Part shown: positions 1 to 8,994 of the stretch, in pieces
How the letters are laid out: each line of letters starts with the position of its first letter
Position numbering within the stretch: the stretch's first letter is position 1
From: Sulfitobacter sp. F26204
GTDB taxonomy: Bacteria; Pseudomonadota; Alphaproteobacteria; Rhodobacterales; Rhodobacteraceae
Assembly (NCBI RefSeq): GCF_026410305.1
Contig: NZ_JAPMLQ010000008.1
Span: 92,659-156,658, forward strand
Direction: 5' to 3'
DNA length: 64,000 bases
Made by a program: the position numbers and the translations under genes
Notes under the pieces: generated by a model
Told to the model about the DNA's origin: nothing
The model's database searches: none
Seen by the model: the letters and a program-made list of their open reading frames with translations, nothing else

Positions 1-65
1 GCGAACACGGCGCAGCCTGTCATTTCGCGTTTGATCTTGAAGCAAAACAAGAGGATTTGACATGA
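1..65 (+). CDS. 3' end of an ABC transporter gene, probably the OppF/DppF-type ATPase (partial)
   Basis: The frame starting at base 3 is open from the window edge to a TGA at 63-65 and encodes about 20 residues containing GAACHFAF. A Cys-His near the C terminus is usual in OppF/DppF-type ATPases. Its stop overlaps the ATG of the next permease gene (ATGA), which is typical of coupled operon genes. The following genes supply two permeases and only one ATPase, so a second ATPase here would complete the transporter. Too little sequence is visible to prove the family. Confidence 0.45.
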   Translation, partial: EHGAACHFAFDLEAKQEDLT

Positions 66-1033
66 GCGCATTCTGGTTTCGTCGGCTGTGGCAAACTGTT
101 TTAACGCTCCTCACCATGCTGACGCTGATGTTCTTCATGTTCCGTATGCTACCCGGTGATCCGATGGCAACGGTTATCAGTCCGGCGCTCTACCCCAAGG
201 CTCAGGAAACGCTACGCATCCAGTTCGGCTTGGATAAGCCTTTGTGGGAACAGTATTTTGTATATCTTAAAAATCTCGCGGTATTTGATTTCGGCCTGTC
301 GTTCCATACCGGACGTCCCGTCGCAGACGAGATCAGTGGCCGCTTGCTCAACACAATTCTACTGGTCTTTCCATCAATGATCGCAGCTTACGGGCTTGGT
401 GCACTGGTCGGCGCTATTGTCGGCTGGCGTCGCGGCTCCAAGATCGAAACGGTTTTGGTGTTTTTGTCCACATCGCTACAAAGCGCACCAGTATTCTGGC
501 TGTCGATGCTTGCAATCCTGTTTTTTTCAATCCGGCTGGACCTGTTTCCAATCGGTCATATCGTATCACCGGGCATGTTCCCCGAAGAAAACTGGCGCAT
601 GTATTTTTCTGCCGATTTCCTGCACCATCTGGCCCTCCCGTTCATGGTTAACACGCTGTACCAGTTCTGTTTTCCCTTCCTGCTGATGCGGTCATCTATT
701 CTGGCCACAGTGGGCGAGGACTATATCGAGTTGGCCAAGATGAAGGGCCTGACCGATCGACGGGTTCTGTATCACCACGCGATGCGCAATTCTCTACTCC
801 CGCTGGCGACAACTTTACCGATGACGTTGGGCTGGGCTGTCGCAGGGTCGGTTGTCATTGAAACGGTATTTTCATGGCCAGGCCTTGGCTTGCTGATGGT
901 GGAGGCGGTGGGGCGCTCGGATTATCCCGTGGTACAGGCGGCATTCTTGCTAATCGCCGTCTTGACGGTCGCGGGAACTCTAATTGCAGACCTGCTCTAC
1001 ACCCTTCTCGATCCTCGTATCGTCAATGAATAA
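62..1033 (+). CDS. Peptide-type ABC transporter permease, DppB/OppB family
   Basis: A 323-residue inner-membrane permease. The N-terminal part has one membrane helix followed by the MLPGDP motif of DppB/OppB proteins. Further helices follow, and the C-terminal half carries the EAA-type cytoplasmic loop (DYIELAKMKGL) that docks on the ATPase. The length is usual for the family. It partners the DppC-type permease 9 bp downstream to form the translocation channel. The ATG overlaps the preceding stop codon and follows a GAGGA-like ribosome site. The family takes up di- and oligopeptides, nickel or sugars. The substrate cannot be read from the permease. Confidence 0.93.
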   Translation: MSAFWFRRLWQTVLTLLTMLTLMFFMFRMLPGDPMATVISPALYPKAQETLRIQFGLDKPLWEQYFVYLKNLAVFDFGLSFHTGRPVADEISGRLLNTILLVFPSMIAAYGLGALVGAIVGWRRGSKIETVLVFLSTSLQSAPVFWLSMLAILFFSIRLDLFPIGHIVSPGMFPEENWRMYFSADFLHHLALPFMVNTLYQFCFPFLLMRSSILATVGEDYIELAKMKGLTDRRVLYHHAMRNSLLPLATTLPMTLGWAVAGSVVIETVFSWPGLGLLMVEAVGRSDYPVVQAAFLLIAVLTVAGTLIADLLYTLLDPRIVNE

Positions 1034-1042
1034 GGCAGTACA

Positions 1043-1906
1043 ATGAACACACTTATGACGTTCCTACGGATTACCTGGAAATCAACCAGTGGCCGTATCA
1101 GCCTAAGTATTTTCGGTGCATGTCTCGTGCTGGCGGTGATCGGCCCTTGGATTGCACCTTATAGTCCGAGCGACAGGTTGTACGATGACGCAGGCAAACT
1201 GCTACGTCTGTCGCCGCCGACGTGGGACAACCTTTTGGGAACCACCGTGTTGGGACGCGATGTGTTCAGCCAAATGCTGTGGGGCGCTCGGACTGCGATG
1301 CTTGTCGGGTTGCTAACTGCGCTTGGCACAGTTGTGATCGGATTGAACTTCGGCCTTATCGCAGGTTACTTCGGCGGGCGGATCGACGCGATCTTGATGC
1401 GGATCACTGACATCCTGCTGGGTCTGCCATTCCTGCCGTTCATCATTGTGCTATTGTCACTGACTGACCGGAACATCTGGACGATTATTCTGGCAATGAC
1501 CTTTGTGATGTGGCGGTCCACCGCACGGATCGTCAGAGCCGAGGTTATGTCGCTGCGCCAACGTCAGTTTGTTGCCTCGGCGCGCACCACCGGAGCCAGC
1601 GACGTTGACATTCTGTACCGTGAAATAGCGCCAAACGTCATGCCGCTGGCGGTGACATCAATCACCTTCGCTCTCGCTTGGGCGATCATCACCGAGGCCA
1701 GCATCGGTTTTCTAGGTTTTGGCGATCCGAACGTCTTTAGCTGGGGGTCGATCATCTATGACGCCTACGCATCGCAGATGATGTATCGGGCCCCTTGGTG
1801 GGTCGTGCCCCCCGGCGTTGCGATCATGGTTTTGGTCACATCCGTCTATTTCATGGGCCGTGCCTATGAAGAAGTCATCAACCCCCGCCTTCAGGAGAGG
1901 ATGTGA
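1043..1906 (+). CDS. Peptide-type ABC transporter permease, DppC/OppC family
   Basis: A 287-residue permease of the DppC/OppC family. An N-terminal cytoplasmic segment and first helix lead to the periplasmic motif with NLLGTTVLGRDVFSQ, typical of DppC proteins (LGTDxxGRDxxSR). Five further helices follow, with an EAA loop around REIAPNVMPL. It forms a heterodimer with the upstream permease. It lies 9 bp after that gene and 3 bp before the ATPase gene, so all are surely one transcript. Confidence 0.93.
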   Translation: MNTLMTFLRITWKSTSGRISLSIFGACLVLAVIGPWIAPYSPSDRLYDDAGKLLRLSPPTWDNLLGTTVLGRDVFSQMLWGARTAMLVGLLTALGTVVIGLNFGLIAGYFGGRIDAILMRITDILLGLPFLPFIIVLLSLTDRNIWTIILAMTFVMWRSTARIVRAEVMSLRQRQFVASARTTGASDVDILYREIAPNVMPLAVTSITFALAWAIITEASIGFLGFGDPNVFSWGSIIYDAYASQMMYRAPWWVVPPGVAIMVLVTSVYFMGRAYEEVINPRLQERM

Positions 1907-1909
1907 TCC

Positions 1910-2944
1910 ATGAGCGACACGACATCAGTAATTGACGTGCGAAATCTGGACGTTGTCTATCATACTGCGAATGGCCCAGCAAAGGCGCTTTTCAACATCG
2001 ACATGACAATCAGTGCGGGTGAGCGTATCGGACTGGTCGGGGAATCCGGTTGCGGCAAGAGCACCTTGCTGAAAACCATCATGGGGGTCCTTCCCCCCAA
2101 TGGCGAAGTCACGTGCGGGGCTATACATCTGGGCTCTACCGACCTTTTGAAATTGAGCGAGGACGCACGGCGCAAGACACGTTGGGCGGAAATCTCGATG
2201 ATTACCCAAAGCGCGTTGAACGCGCTCAATCCGGTAAAGCGGATTGATGCACAGATCATTGAGGCCGTCCGTGCGCACCGCGAAATTTCCAAGGCCGATG
2301 GGAAGGCGCTGGTCGCCAAACTTTTCGAGATGGTCGGGGTGTCACCTGAACGGGCCCATGATTATCCACATCAGTTTTCCGGAGGAATGCGGCAACGCGC
2401 GGTGATCGCCATGGCGCTGGCGCTGGAACCGAAGGTGATTATTGCGGATGAGCCGACAACCGCATTGGACGTGATCGTGCAAGACCAGATTTTTACCCGA
2501 TTGCGCGCGCTACAGATCGAACGCGGGTTTTCGATGATTTTGGTAACGCATGATATTGCACTTGTGGTTGAAAACTGTGGGCGCATCTGCGTGATGTATG
2601 CCGGCATGATCGTCGAAACTGGCGAGACCCATGATATCGTGCGTCGACCCCGCCATCCTTACACCATTGGCTTGCTCAACGCGGTCTCGGTGCTTGGTTC
2701 AACGAAAGAACCGATTGCCATTCCAGGCAGCCCCCCGAATCTGTTCGATAAACTAGAGGGGTGCCGTTTTGCGCCCCGCTGCCCGCTGGCCAGTGCGCTC
2801 TGCCACGGTCAAGTCCCGCCTGCAACACCGCTGGACAACGGTCATTCAGTGCGCTGCCACCACTGGGAACAGGCGGACGAATTCGCCCGCCGCGCAAGCG
2901 ACCCGAACGTCTGGGGGACCGCTGTGCAATCCGAAACCACTTAA
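1910..2944 (+). CDS. Peptide-type ABC transporter ATP-binding protein, DppD/OppD family
   Basis: A 344-residue cytoplasmic ATPase that powers the transporter. It has a Walker A motif GESGCGKST near residue 45, a signature FSGGMRQR near 160, and a Walker B ending IADEPTTALD, so all catalytic motifs are intact. The C-terminal oligopeptide-transporter region has the Cys-rich pattern GCRFAPRCPLA...C...C that binds an iron-sulfur cluster in characterised DppD-type proteins. The ATG at 1910 follows GGAGAGG and lies 3 bp after the previous stop. A second ATPase is probably encoded by the gene cut by the window start. Confidence 0.94.
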   Translation: MSDTTSVIDVRNLDVVYHTANGPAKALFNIDMTISAGERIGLVGESGCGKSTLLKTIMGVLPPNGEVTCGAIHLGSTDLLKLSEDARRKTRWAEISMITQSALNALNPVKRIDAQIIEAVRAHREISKADGKALVAKLFEMVGVSPERAHDYPHQFSGGMRQRAVIAMALALEPKVIIADEPTTALDVIVQDQIFTRLRALQIERGFSMILVTHDIALVVENCGRICVMYAGMIVETGETHDIVRRPRHPYTIGLLNAVSVLGSTKEPIAIPGSPPNLFDKLEGCRFAPRCPLASALCHGQVPPATPLDNGHSVRCHHWEQADEFARRASDPNVWGTAVQSETT

Positions 2945-3004
2945 CACTGACCCCCGCGATGCGAACTTCGTGCGCGGACTACAACCTGACGATTGGAGAG
3001 AAGA

Positions 3005-3463
3005 ATGCACTATTTTGCTTATGGAACCCTGCTGGTTGAGGAATCGATGCGCAAGGTCGCGCCCGGTGCCCGTAATGTTGGCTACATGAGGCTGGACGAC
3101 TACGTTATGGGTTTTGGCAATTGCAGCAACCCGAACACTGCCGGCTGTATGTTGTTACCCCAAAAGGGTGCCGTGACACATGGTATCCAATACGAACTGT
3201 CTGACGAAGCCATGGCTGCACTCGACGCCGCCGCGCATGTGGCAGAAGAACAATGGGTACATCTTCCCGTCACACTTGAAGATGAAAACGGCAAGAAGGT
3301 GCAATCCACCACCTACACAATCCCCGGCGCGTACAAGCCATGGGTGCCGACCGATGAGTATGTTGCGCCGATCCTGCTGGGTCTGACGCAATGTCCCTTT
3401 CCCGAACAATACAAACATGATCTGCGCGCGATGATCGCAAAAGCACAGGCGTCCGCTTCCTAA
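3005..3463 (+). CDS. Gamma-glutamylcyclotransferase-like (GGCT/AIG2 fold) protein
   Basis: A 152-residue protein starting MHYFAYGTLL, which matches the YGSL/YGTL substrate-binding loop at the N terminus of the GGCT fold. An acidic residue is expected at the catalytic position in the middle; E and D residues of the DAAAHVAEEQ segment are candidates. Known members release 5-oxoproline from gamma-glutamyl amino acids or act on gamma-glutamylamines. I chose the ATG at 3005, because GGAGAGAAGA sits just before it; a TTG 12 bp upstream is possible. It lies between the transporter ATPase and the binding protein, so it may process an imported gamma-glutamyl compound (inference). Confidence 0.78.
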   Translation: MHYFAYGTLLVEESMRKVAPGARNVGYMRLDDYVMGFGNCSNPNTAGCMLLPQKGAVTHGIQYELSDEAMAALDAAAHVAEEQWVHLPVTLEDENGKKVQSTTYTIPGAYKPWVPTDEYVAPILLGLTQCPFPEQYKHDLRAMIAKAQASAS

Positions 3464-3503
3464 AACACCGCTGCCCATCAAAAAACCAACGGAGGAGAAG
3501 AAC

Positions 3504-5129
3504 ATGAAAACCGCAACGAAACGCATTGGAATTGCCGCCGCCTGCGCCGTCGCATTTACTATGGCACCCTTGTCGGCGCTTGCCGAAGGAGCAATGGTGC
3601 CGACGGTCGATTTCCTGACATGGCCATCGACAAAATATCAACACTATTACGAAACCAGTTCCTATCTGGCAGAGACCTGGCGTGAACTGGGACTGGACGT
3701 CAATCTGAACGCACAGCCGTTTCCGGCTCCAATGCTGGGCATGTGGTTTACGGATCATAAGTTTGACGTGGTTATGTCCGTTCTCTCCGGTTCGACGGCA
3801 CGCTTTGAACCTGATTTTTTCTCCAGCAATCAATTTGTCACCGAAAACTCCCTCCCTGGCGGAATGAATGTCGGATCATTCTCCTCGCCACAGGTTGACG
3901 CGCTCACCGCCAAGCAACGGGAAATCTATGATGTAGATGCCCGGCGCGAGGTCATCAACGAGTTGCAGGCAGTATTGCATGAGGAACAACCAGAAGGCCT
4001 TATCGCCTATGTCATCAATACCACCGCCTTCAACAAGAATAATGTGAAGGTCGATAATTATGAAAGCACGCCCGAAGGCCTGCGTTCGGTCTGGAACCTG
4101 CTCAAGATGGAATCTCTGGACGGCGACAACCGCATCCTGCTAGGCTGGACCATTGATCAGGACAGCTGGAATCCACTGACATTCAAGACGCTTGAGGATC
4201 TGGACCGGTTGGGGCTGGTGTATGACCGACTGCTGGTCGTCGGCCCGTCAGGTAAACCGGAAATGTGGGCCGCCGAAAGCTTTGAGGCAATCGACAACAC
4301 CACATTCGAGGTCACATTGCGTGATGGTTTGATGTTCAACGATGGCAAACCGGTCAGACCCGAGGACGTGAAATTCACCTTTGAATATCTGAAGGAAAAT
4401 CAGGCGATCTATTTCCAGCAATATCTGGAAAACCTTCAAGAGGTGAGTGTTGACGGGCGCAAGATCCGCTTCAAGCTGACAACACCATCGGCACCGTTTG
4501 TATCGGCAGCACTGGGACAGGTTCCAATTCTTCCCGAACATGTCTGGTCGAATATCCTTGAAGAAACCGGATTGGAAAAACCGCAAGATTTCCGCAACAC
4601 TCAGATCGTTGGCAGCGGTCCCTATAGTCTGAAATACTGGAAAGAGGGTCGGGAAATTTTCCTGGAGCGTAACGAAAGCCACTTCATGAAACCAAAAGCG
4701 GATCTGCTGATGGTGCAATTCGGTTCGGCAGAGATCCTGTCATCGGCACTGGCTAAAGGCGATATCGACATCTCGCTGCAGCCGCTGGTTCCCACAGTAA
4801 TCGAAGAGTTCCGCGAGTTCGATCAGCTGGAACTGGTTCAGGCGCAATCAAACGGCTACATGTCAGCACGCTACAACATCAACTCCGATGTGTTCTCGCA
4901 CAAGGCCATGCGGCAAGCGCTTTCCCATGCAATTCCCTTTGAGGCGATTATCGAAGAAGTCTTGGGGGGAGATGCGGGGCCAACCCCGTCCTCAATCGTG
5001 CCCTCGAACGCATTCTGGACCAATTCCGATCTGAAAGTGCCGGAATTCGACCTGGATAAAGCACGTAACATTCTGCGCGAAGCCGGTTTCACATGGGATT
5101 CCGAGGGTCGTTTACACTTCCCCGAGTAA
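3504..5129 (+). CDS. Extracellular solute-binding protein, family 5, with apparently circularly permuted lobes
   Basis: A 541-residue secreted protein with a signal peptide (about residues 1-28, cleaved near LSALAEG). Family-5 binding proteins normally start with a segment like SWNPL...LVYDRL...LRDGLMFNDG and end with a lobe carrying elements like AETWRELGLDV and NELQAVLHEEQP. Here the order is reversed. The typical C-terminal lobe occupies about residues 32-200. The typical N-terminal and middle parts (SWNPLTF at 221, TLRDGLMFNDG at 271, GSGPYSLKYW at 370, AMRQALSHAI, DLDKARNILREAGF) run from about 208 to the end. The total length is normal for one binding protein, so this looks like a permutation, not a fusion of two. 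A GGAGGAG ribosome site precedes the ATG. It delivers substrate to the transporter encoded just upstream. Confidence 0.85.
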   Translation: MKTATKRIGIAAACAVAFTMAPLSALAEGAMVPTVDFLTWPSTKYQHYYETSSYLAETWRELGLDVNLNAQPFPAPMLGMWFTDHKFDVVMSVLSGSTARFEPDFFSSNQFVTENSLPGGMNVGSFSSPQVDALTAKQREIYDVDARREVINELQAVLHEEQPEGLIAYVINTTAFNKNNVKVDNYESTPEGLRSVWNLLKMESLDGDNRILLGWTIDQDSWNPLTFKTLEDLDRLGLVYDRLLVVGPSGKPEMWAAESFEAIDNTTFEVTLRDGLMFNDGKPVRPEDVKFTFEYLKENQAIYFQQYLENLQEVSVDGRKIRFKLTTPSAPFVSAALGQVPILPEHVWSNILEETGLEKPQDFRNTQIVGSGPYSLKYWKEGREIFLERNESHFMKPKADLLMVQFGSAEILSSALAKGDIDISLQPLVPTVIEEFREFDQLELVQAQSNGYMSARYNINSDVFSHKAMRQALSHAIPFEAIIEEVLGGDAGPTPSSIVPSNAFWTNSDLKVPEFDLDKARNILREAGFTWDSEGRLHFPE

Positions 5130-5150
5130 ACCACGTTTATACGAAAGAAA

Positions 5151-5172
5151 GAAAAGCCCTAAGGGGCTTTTC
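5151..5172 (+). terminator. Hairpin terminator after the ABC transporter operon
   Basis: The stem GAAAAGCCC / GGGCTTTTC with loop TAAG starts 21 bp after the stop of the binding-protein gene. The T-rich 3' arm runs into TTTTCC. It most likely ends the ABC operon; being symmetrical, it could also act on the minus strand. Confidence 0.7.
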
Positions 5173-6588
5173 CCTATCTGCGCGAAAGGCGCGACACTCT
5201 AATTCTAACCGGGGCCAGGAAGTGATTAACCACGGGTTCTGTCGCGAACTTTTGGGATGACACAACATCGGTAGAATTATTTTGCTGTATTCTCCGCCGA
5301 TATGGCGAACTGCTGAAACGGACGGAGCCCAGGTGTGAATCGAGAATGTTTGCGACAAAGGCTTCGGGACGTCCCTGATGTGCCGCTCACGCCTCCGCAG
5401 AACGCAACAGCAAAGGGCCGCAGAGCAAGATCTGGGAAACATCATCGAAGTTTAACACAAATGTAGGTGGCTGAGGATGCCACCTGACAAAAACGCAACA
5501 TCTTCAGTGGTTTCAGCACGCGCGGAGATGACCGAGGCGGGCATGTGAGGTAGTGTGTCGACGTCGCTGATGCGATCCGATCAAGCCAATGACATGCCCC
5601 GAACCCACATTACTGCGGCGCTTACTTCCGATAAATAGCATAACAACCGCCCCACCATGCGGTACTTTTCTATTTCCAATAAATTAGTCTTATGGGCCTA
5701 GCAGTATTTGCTCAGCGACAATCCCAAAAAACCAAAATTTGCCGCATGACTGGAATTCATGAGACTCAAGCGCTTTCCTGAAAATCCAACCGGGGTTCAG
5801 GAGGTTCTGTAACGGTATTAATGAGACCCGTTGTGTCGTCTGGCCTTCACCGCGATCTGACGCTCTTGCTCGTCGCATTAAGCGCGCCAAAGCCGGGCCG
5901 TCAAAAATAGGAGCTTTTCATCTGGACCCAAAGCCCCCTGCCCTACTCCCGTGCCAAAGCATCCAAAACCGAGAAGCCCGCGAAGGCGCAGGTTTTGAGT
6001 TTGCCACAGTATGCAGTGATGCGGGTTCTTCCGCGCATGTATCATGCGTGCAGCAGGCACCATATCACGGAATGTCATCGTTTGCTTAATCTCGCAGGCT
6101 GGCCCGGTTCTTGCCGCATTCAACGCCCTCTCCCAACTGAAAGACGCCATTCTCACGAACCACGGCGAAAGCCGTTCGTCAATTTCAGGTGGGACGCCAA
6201 CCGGCGGACGACCCTGCCCCATCTCACGGTTTTGTTCAGAAACAACGCTTGTAACCTATAGAGAGCTCTTCTCGCAGGGATCAACAATCCTGCAAACCAG
6301 CCGATTCGAGGCTTAAGCGTTGCTGCTATCGGTTGCGATCATGGGCCTAAGTTCTACAACATATTGCGGTAGTCCACAGGTATCTTGATAAAATGTTTCT
6401 TTACAATAAGTTGACCGGGTACTTTCAGCATTCTCGACTGAAAAGAAAGGTCTTCGCTACAGAAAAGACCAAAAAAATGTTGCCTGGGGATAAGTTGCGT
6501 GTCATGAGTTCAGTTGTCGCAAGCTGACGTAAATCACGCCTTTTAGCGACGAAACACAGATGACCCATTAAGAGGTCGTGAGGGCAGC
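5173..6588. other. Gene-poor spacer upstream of repA
   Basis: About 1.4 kb without a convincing gene. The longest open frames (minus strand 5878-6222, plus strand 5995-6261) match nothing I recognise and overlap each other on opposite strands. Close to repA there are small inverted repeats: TTTCAG/CTGAAA at 6423-6443, GGTCTT/AAGACC at 6449-6470, and GTCGC/GCGAC between about 6517 and 6551. These could serve as operators for RepA/RepB autoregulation. No start or stop of a mobile element is evident. Confidence 0.5.
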
Positions 6589-7791
6589 ATGAATTCAAAC
6601 GCAAATATCGCGCAAACCAGCTCTATTGCTGCATCTATTGCGTCGAACGCTGCCCGCCTGTCAGAGGCGCTAAACAACCATATGCGCAATAGCTTCCAGC
6701 CCGACAGTAGAAAAGCGCTACGAAAGTTTCATCCTGCGGAAGTATCAGAGCTCACCGGCATCAGTATGTCGAACCTTCGAACGCGGCATCAGGAAGGTGA
6801 CTTCCCCGATGTAGAGACTGATTCCAGAGGTCGAAGGCTCTATACCGCCCAAGAGATCGACCAAATCCGCCATGTGATGGCAAAGACCGGTCGGAATGGC
6901 GAAACCTACCTTCCCGGACGGCGCAAGAACGATGCCCTGCAGGTTATTTCCATCGTCAACTTCAAAGGTGGTTCCAGCAAGACAACCAGCGCCATCCATT
7001 TGGCACAACGCTATGCGTTGCGAGGCTATCGGGTACTTGCGGTCGACATGGACCCACAGGCCAGCCTGACCACGATGTTCGGGTACCGTCCCGAGATTGA
7101 ATTCGCCGAAAGCGGTACGGTGTATGACGCGCTAAGATACGAAGACCCAGTGCCGCTAAGCCAAGTCATCCGAAAGACGTATTTTCACAACCTTGACCTC
7201 GCTCCGGCGGGTCTCTTGCTATCCGAATACGAGACTGAAACGGCCTATGCGCTTCAGCACAAGATCGACCCACCATTCACACAGCGCCTTGCGATCGCTC
7301 TCGACGAGATAGAAGCAGATTACGATCTCGTCATCATCGATTGCCCGCCTCAACTTGGCTTCACAACGATGACCGCTTTGTTGGCGTCTACCGGCCTTCT
7401 AATCACGGTTGTTCCCAGCATGTTGGATGTTGCATCAATGGCGCAATTCCTTGAAATGGCTGGAGAAACTGTCCAAACTCTTGAAGAGGCGGCAGGACCT
7501 ATCGACTGGAACTTCCTTAAATTCTTGATCGCTCGATATGAACCAACTGACGTACCACAGTCACAAATGGCTGGTTTCTTGAGGTCTATTCTCCTGGATC
7601 AAGTCTTGACCACCCCGATGCTCAAATCCACAGCGATTTCAGACGCTGGGATGACGCAGCAAACCATCTATGAGCTGGATCCCTCGCAAGTCGTGAAGAA
7701 GACACTAACACGCATATTAGAGTCTGTTAATGGCGTCGCGGACGAGTTCGAGAAGACAATCCAGCAAGCTTGGGGAAGGGAAATTGACTAA
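6589..7791 (+). CDS. repA: Plasmid partitioning protein RepA (ParA-type ATPase)
   Basis: A 400-residue ParA-family ATPase of repABC replicons. The N-terminal region contains a winged-helix-like DNA-binding segment (about residues 47-90, ELTGISMSNLRTRHQEGDFP). The deviant Walker A KGGSSKTT is at 126-133 and DMDPQASLT at 153-161. A Walker B-like LVIIDCPP lies near 245. In the family, RepA with ATP/ADP drives segregation of RepB-parS complexes and represses the repABC promoter. Its stop overlaps the repB start (TAATG), the usual repAB coupling. Confidence 0.96.
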   Translation: MNSNANIAQTSSIAASIASNAARLSEALNNHMRNSFQPDSRKALRKFHPAEVSELTGISMSNLRTRHQEGDFPDVETDSRGRRLYTAQEIDQIRHVMAKTGRNGETYLPGRRKNDALQVISIVNFKGGSSKTTSAIHLAQRYALRGYRVLAVDMDPQASLTTMFGYRPEIEFAESGTVYDALRYEDPVPLSQVIRKTYFHNLDLAPAGLLLSEYETETAYALQHKIDPPFTQRLAIALDEIEADYDLVIIDCPPQLGFTTMTALLASTGLLITVVPSMLDVASMAQFLEMAGETVQTLEEAAGPIDWNFLKFLIARYEPTDVPQSQMAGFLRSILLDQVLTTPMLKSTAISDAGMTQQTIYELDPSQVVKKTLTRILESVNGVADEFEKTIQQAWGREID

Positions 7792-8768
7792 TGGCCCGTA
7801 GAAACCTGTTCCAGCCCCCTCCCCCTCCCGATGCGGCCAGTACTGCGGCACCCACCGGAGACCAAAAGGCACGTTTCCCAAACACGGGCGCCATGAGCGG
7901 CGTAAAGTCCACGCTGAAGGATGTCGCGAGTAACGCGGTGAGGGAAATCTCCGTTGATGTCATTGAAGAGAACGGCCCTAAAGACCGCCTCTCTTTCACC
8001 GATGCAGATGTTCTGGCGCTTGCCAAGAGTATCAAGGCCCACGGCCAACAAGTGCCGATTATGGTGCGCCCTATCGCGGACAAGCCCGGACACTACAAGA
8101 TCGTTTATGGTCGCCGCAGATTGCGGGCCTTGCGATCGCTCGGCATCCCCGCGAAAGCGCTAGTCAGGTCCCTTTCTGACGAGGAGGCTATTCTTGCCCA
8201 GGGGCAAGAGAACACCCAGCGTTTGGATCCCAGCTTCATTGAAAAAGCGCTTTTCGCAGCTGAGCTAACCACAGGCGGCTACGAACAGCCCGTCATTCTT
8301 GATGCCCTTGCAGTGGACAAACCAATGCTATCTCGCATGACCAAAGTCGCGCGGTCCATTCCAAAAGCAGTCATAGAACAAATCGGATCGGCCCATGGCA
8401 TTGGACGAAGACGTTGGGAAGAGCTCGCGAACCAATCGCGCAACGATAGCATCGATCTTGAAAAGATCACTGCGATGCTTCCGCTCGATGCCACCAAAAA
8501 CTCCGATGACCGCTTTAGCATGATCAGTGGCGCTGTCACTCAAGCGCTGAAACCCAAGGCAGCGGGCAAATCTGAACCCTCCCCTACCCTCTCTATCAAA
8601 CTTGGTGATGGGACGGCCTTGGCCGAAGTGAAAGAAACGGCCCGTGCTTTGACCTTCAAGCTGTCGAAGGCTGATGCACCGGAATTTGCCCGGTGGATGC
8701 GTAACAACGCAGAAACCGAGCTTACGCGCCTTTATGAGGCGTGGCAGTCAGAGCAACAGCCTGGCTGA
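7791..8768 (+). CDS. repB: Plasmid partitioning protein RepB (ParB-type)
   Basis: A 325-residue ParB-family centromere-binding protein. The ParB/Srx-like N-terminal domain (about residues 50-140) contains the YGRRRLRALRSLG motif, preceded by the SIKAHGQQVPIMV segment. A helix-turn-helix region follows around DALAVDKPMLSRMTKVARSIP. RepB binds the parS palindromes near repC and is moved by RepA. A RepB-family C-terminal region completes the protein. Translation is probably coupled to repA by the TAATG overlap. Confidence 0.95.
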   Translation: MARRNLFQPPPPPDAASTAAPTGDQKARFPNTGAMSGVKSTLKDVASNAVREISVDVIEENGPKDRLSFTDADVLALAKSIKAHGQQVPIMVRPIADKPGHYKIVYGRRRLRALRSLGIPAKALVRSLSDEEAILAQGQENTQRLDPSFIEKALFAAELTTGGYEQPVILDALAVDKPMLSRMTKVARSIPKAVIEQIGSAHGIGRRRWEELANQSRNDSIDLEKITAMLPLDATKNSDDRFSMISGAVTQALKPKAAGKSEPSPTLSIKLGDGTALAEVKETARALTFKLSKADAPEFARWMRNNAETELTRLYEAWQSEQQPG

Positions 8769-8815
8769 TTGTCGACCGAGCAGTAAATCTTAAAAAGGAG
8801 CACGACCAACAACCC

Positions 8816-8869
8816 AAAAAGAAAGAGCCCCCCAAGGTTTCCCAAGGAGAGCCCAATCTGTTCTTTGCA
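8816..8869 (-). ncRNA. Predicted antisense ctRNA (incompatibility RNA) of the repABC module
   Basis: In the repB-repC gap the minus strand carries a promoter-like pair (TTGACT at 8898-8903, TAAATC at 8876-8881, 16 bp apart). A hairpin lies at 8825-8854: nine paired positions (GGGCUCUCC with GGGGGGCUC, three of them G-U), then a GG-GAAA-CC tip. The run TTTCTTTTT follows (8816-8824). Starting about 7 nt after the -10, the product would be about 54 nt, close to known repABC ctRNAs. These pair with the repC leader and lower repC expression. The exact 5' end is inferred. Confidence 0.72.
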
Positions 8870-8875
8870 CTTTCA

Positions 8876-8903
8876 GATTTATCAGCTTCTCCGCGCCAGT
8901 CAA
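8876..8903 (-). promoter_or_regulatory. Predicted ctRNA promoter
   Basis: TTGACT (-35, read on the minus strand) and TAAATC (-10) are separated by 16 bp. They sit immediately upstream of the hairpin-terminated ctRNA. The -10 is only a moderate match. Confidence 0.5.
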
Positions 8904-8906
8904 CAA

Positions 8907-8943
8907 CAACCGATTCGGTTGCCGAAGATTTGCGGCCTTTTTT
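8907..8943 (+). promoter_or_regulatory. repC leader attenuator (mutually exclusive hairpins)
   Basis: Three overlapping stems can form in the repC leader: CAACCG/CGGTTG (8907-8921), TTCGG/CCGAA (8914-8926), and GCCG/CGGC followed by CTTTTTT (8921-8943, a terminator). The terminator stem excludes the other two. This fits the known repABC scheme, in which ctRNA binding favours a terminating stem (S element) just ahead of repC. Confidence 0.65.
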
Positions 8944-8994
8944 CTGATTTTCAGGGATATTGGTGCCTTTCACATCAGGTTGTCGTGAAAAAAC

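Noticed and set aside
5624..5651. ACTTCCGATAA followed by ATAGCATAAC, resembling a XerC arm of a dif site
   Set aside because: The second arm does not match the expected XerD half, so similarity is too partial.
5878..6222. 114-residue minus-strand open frame in the spacer before repA
   Set aside because: No recognisable motif, no ribosome site of note, and an opposing frame of similar quality.
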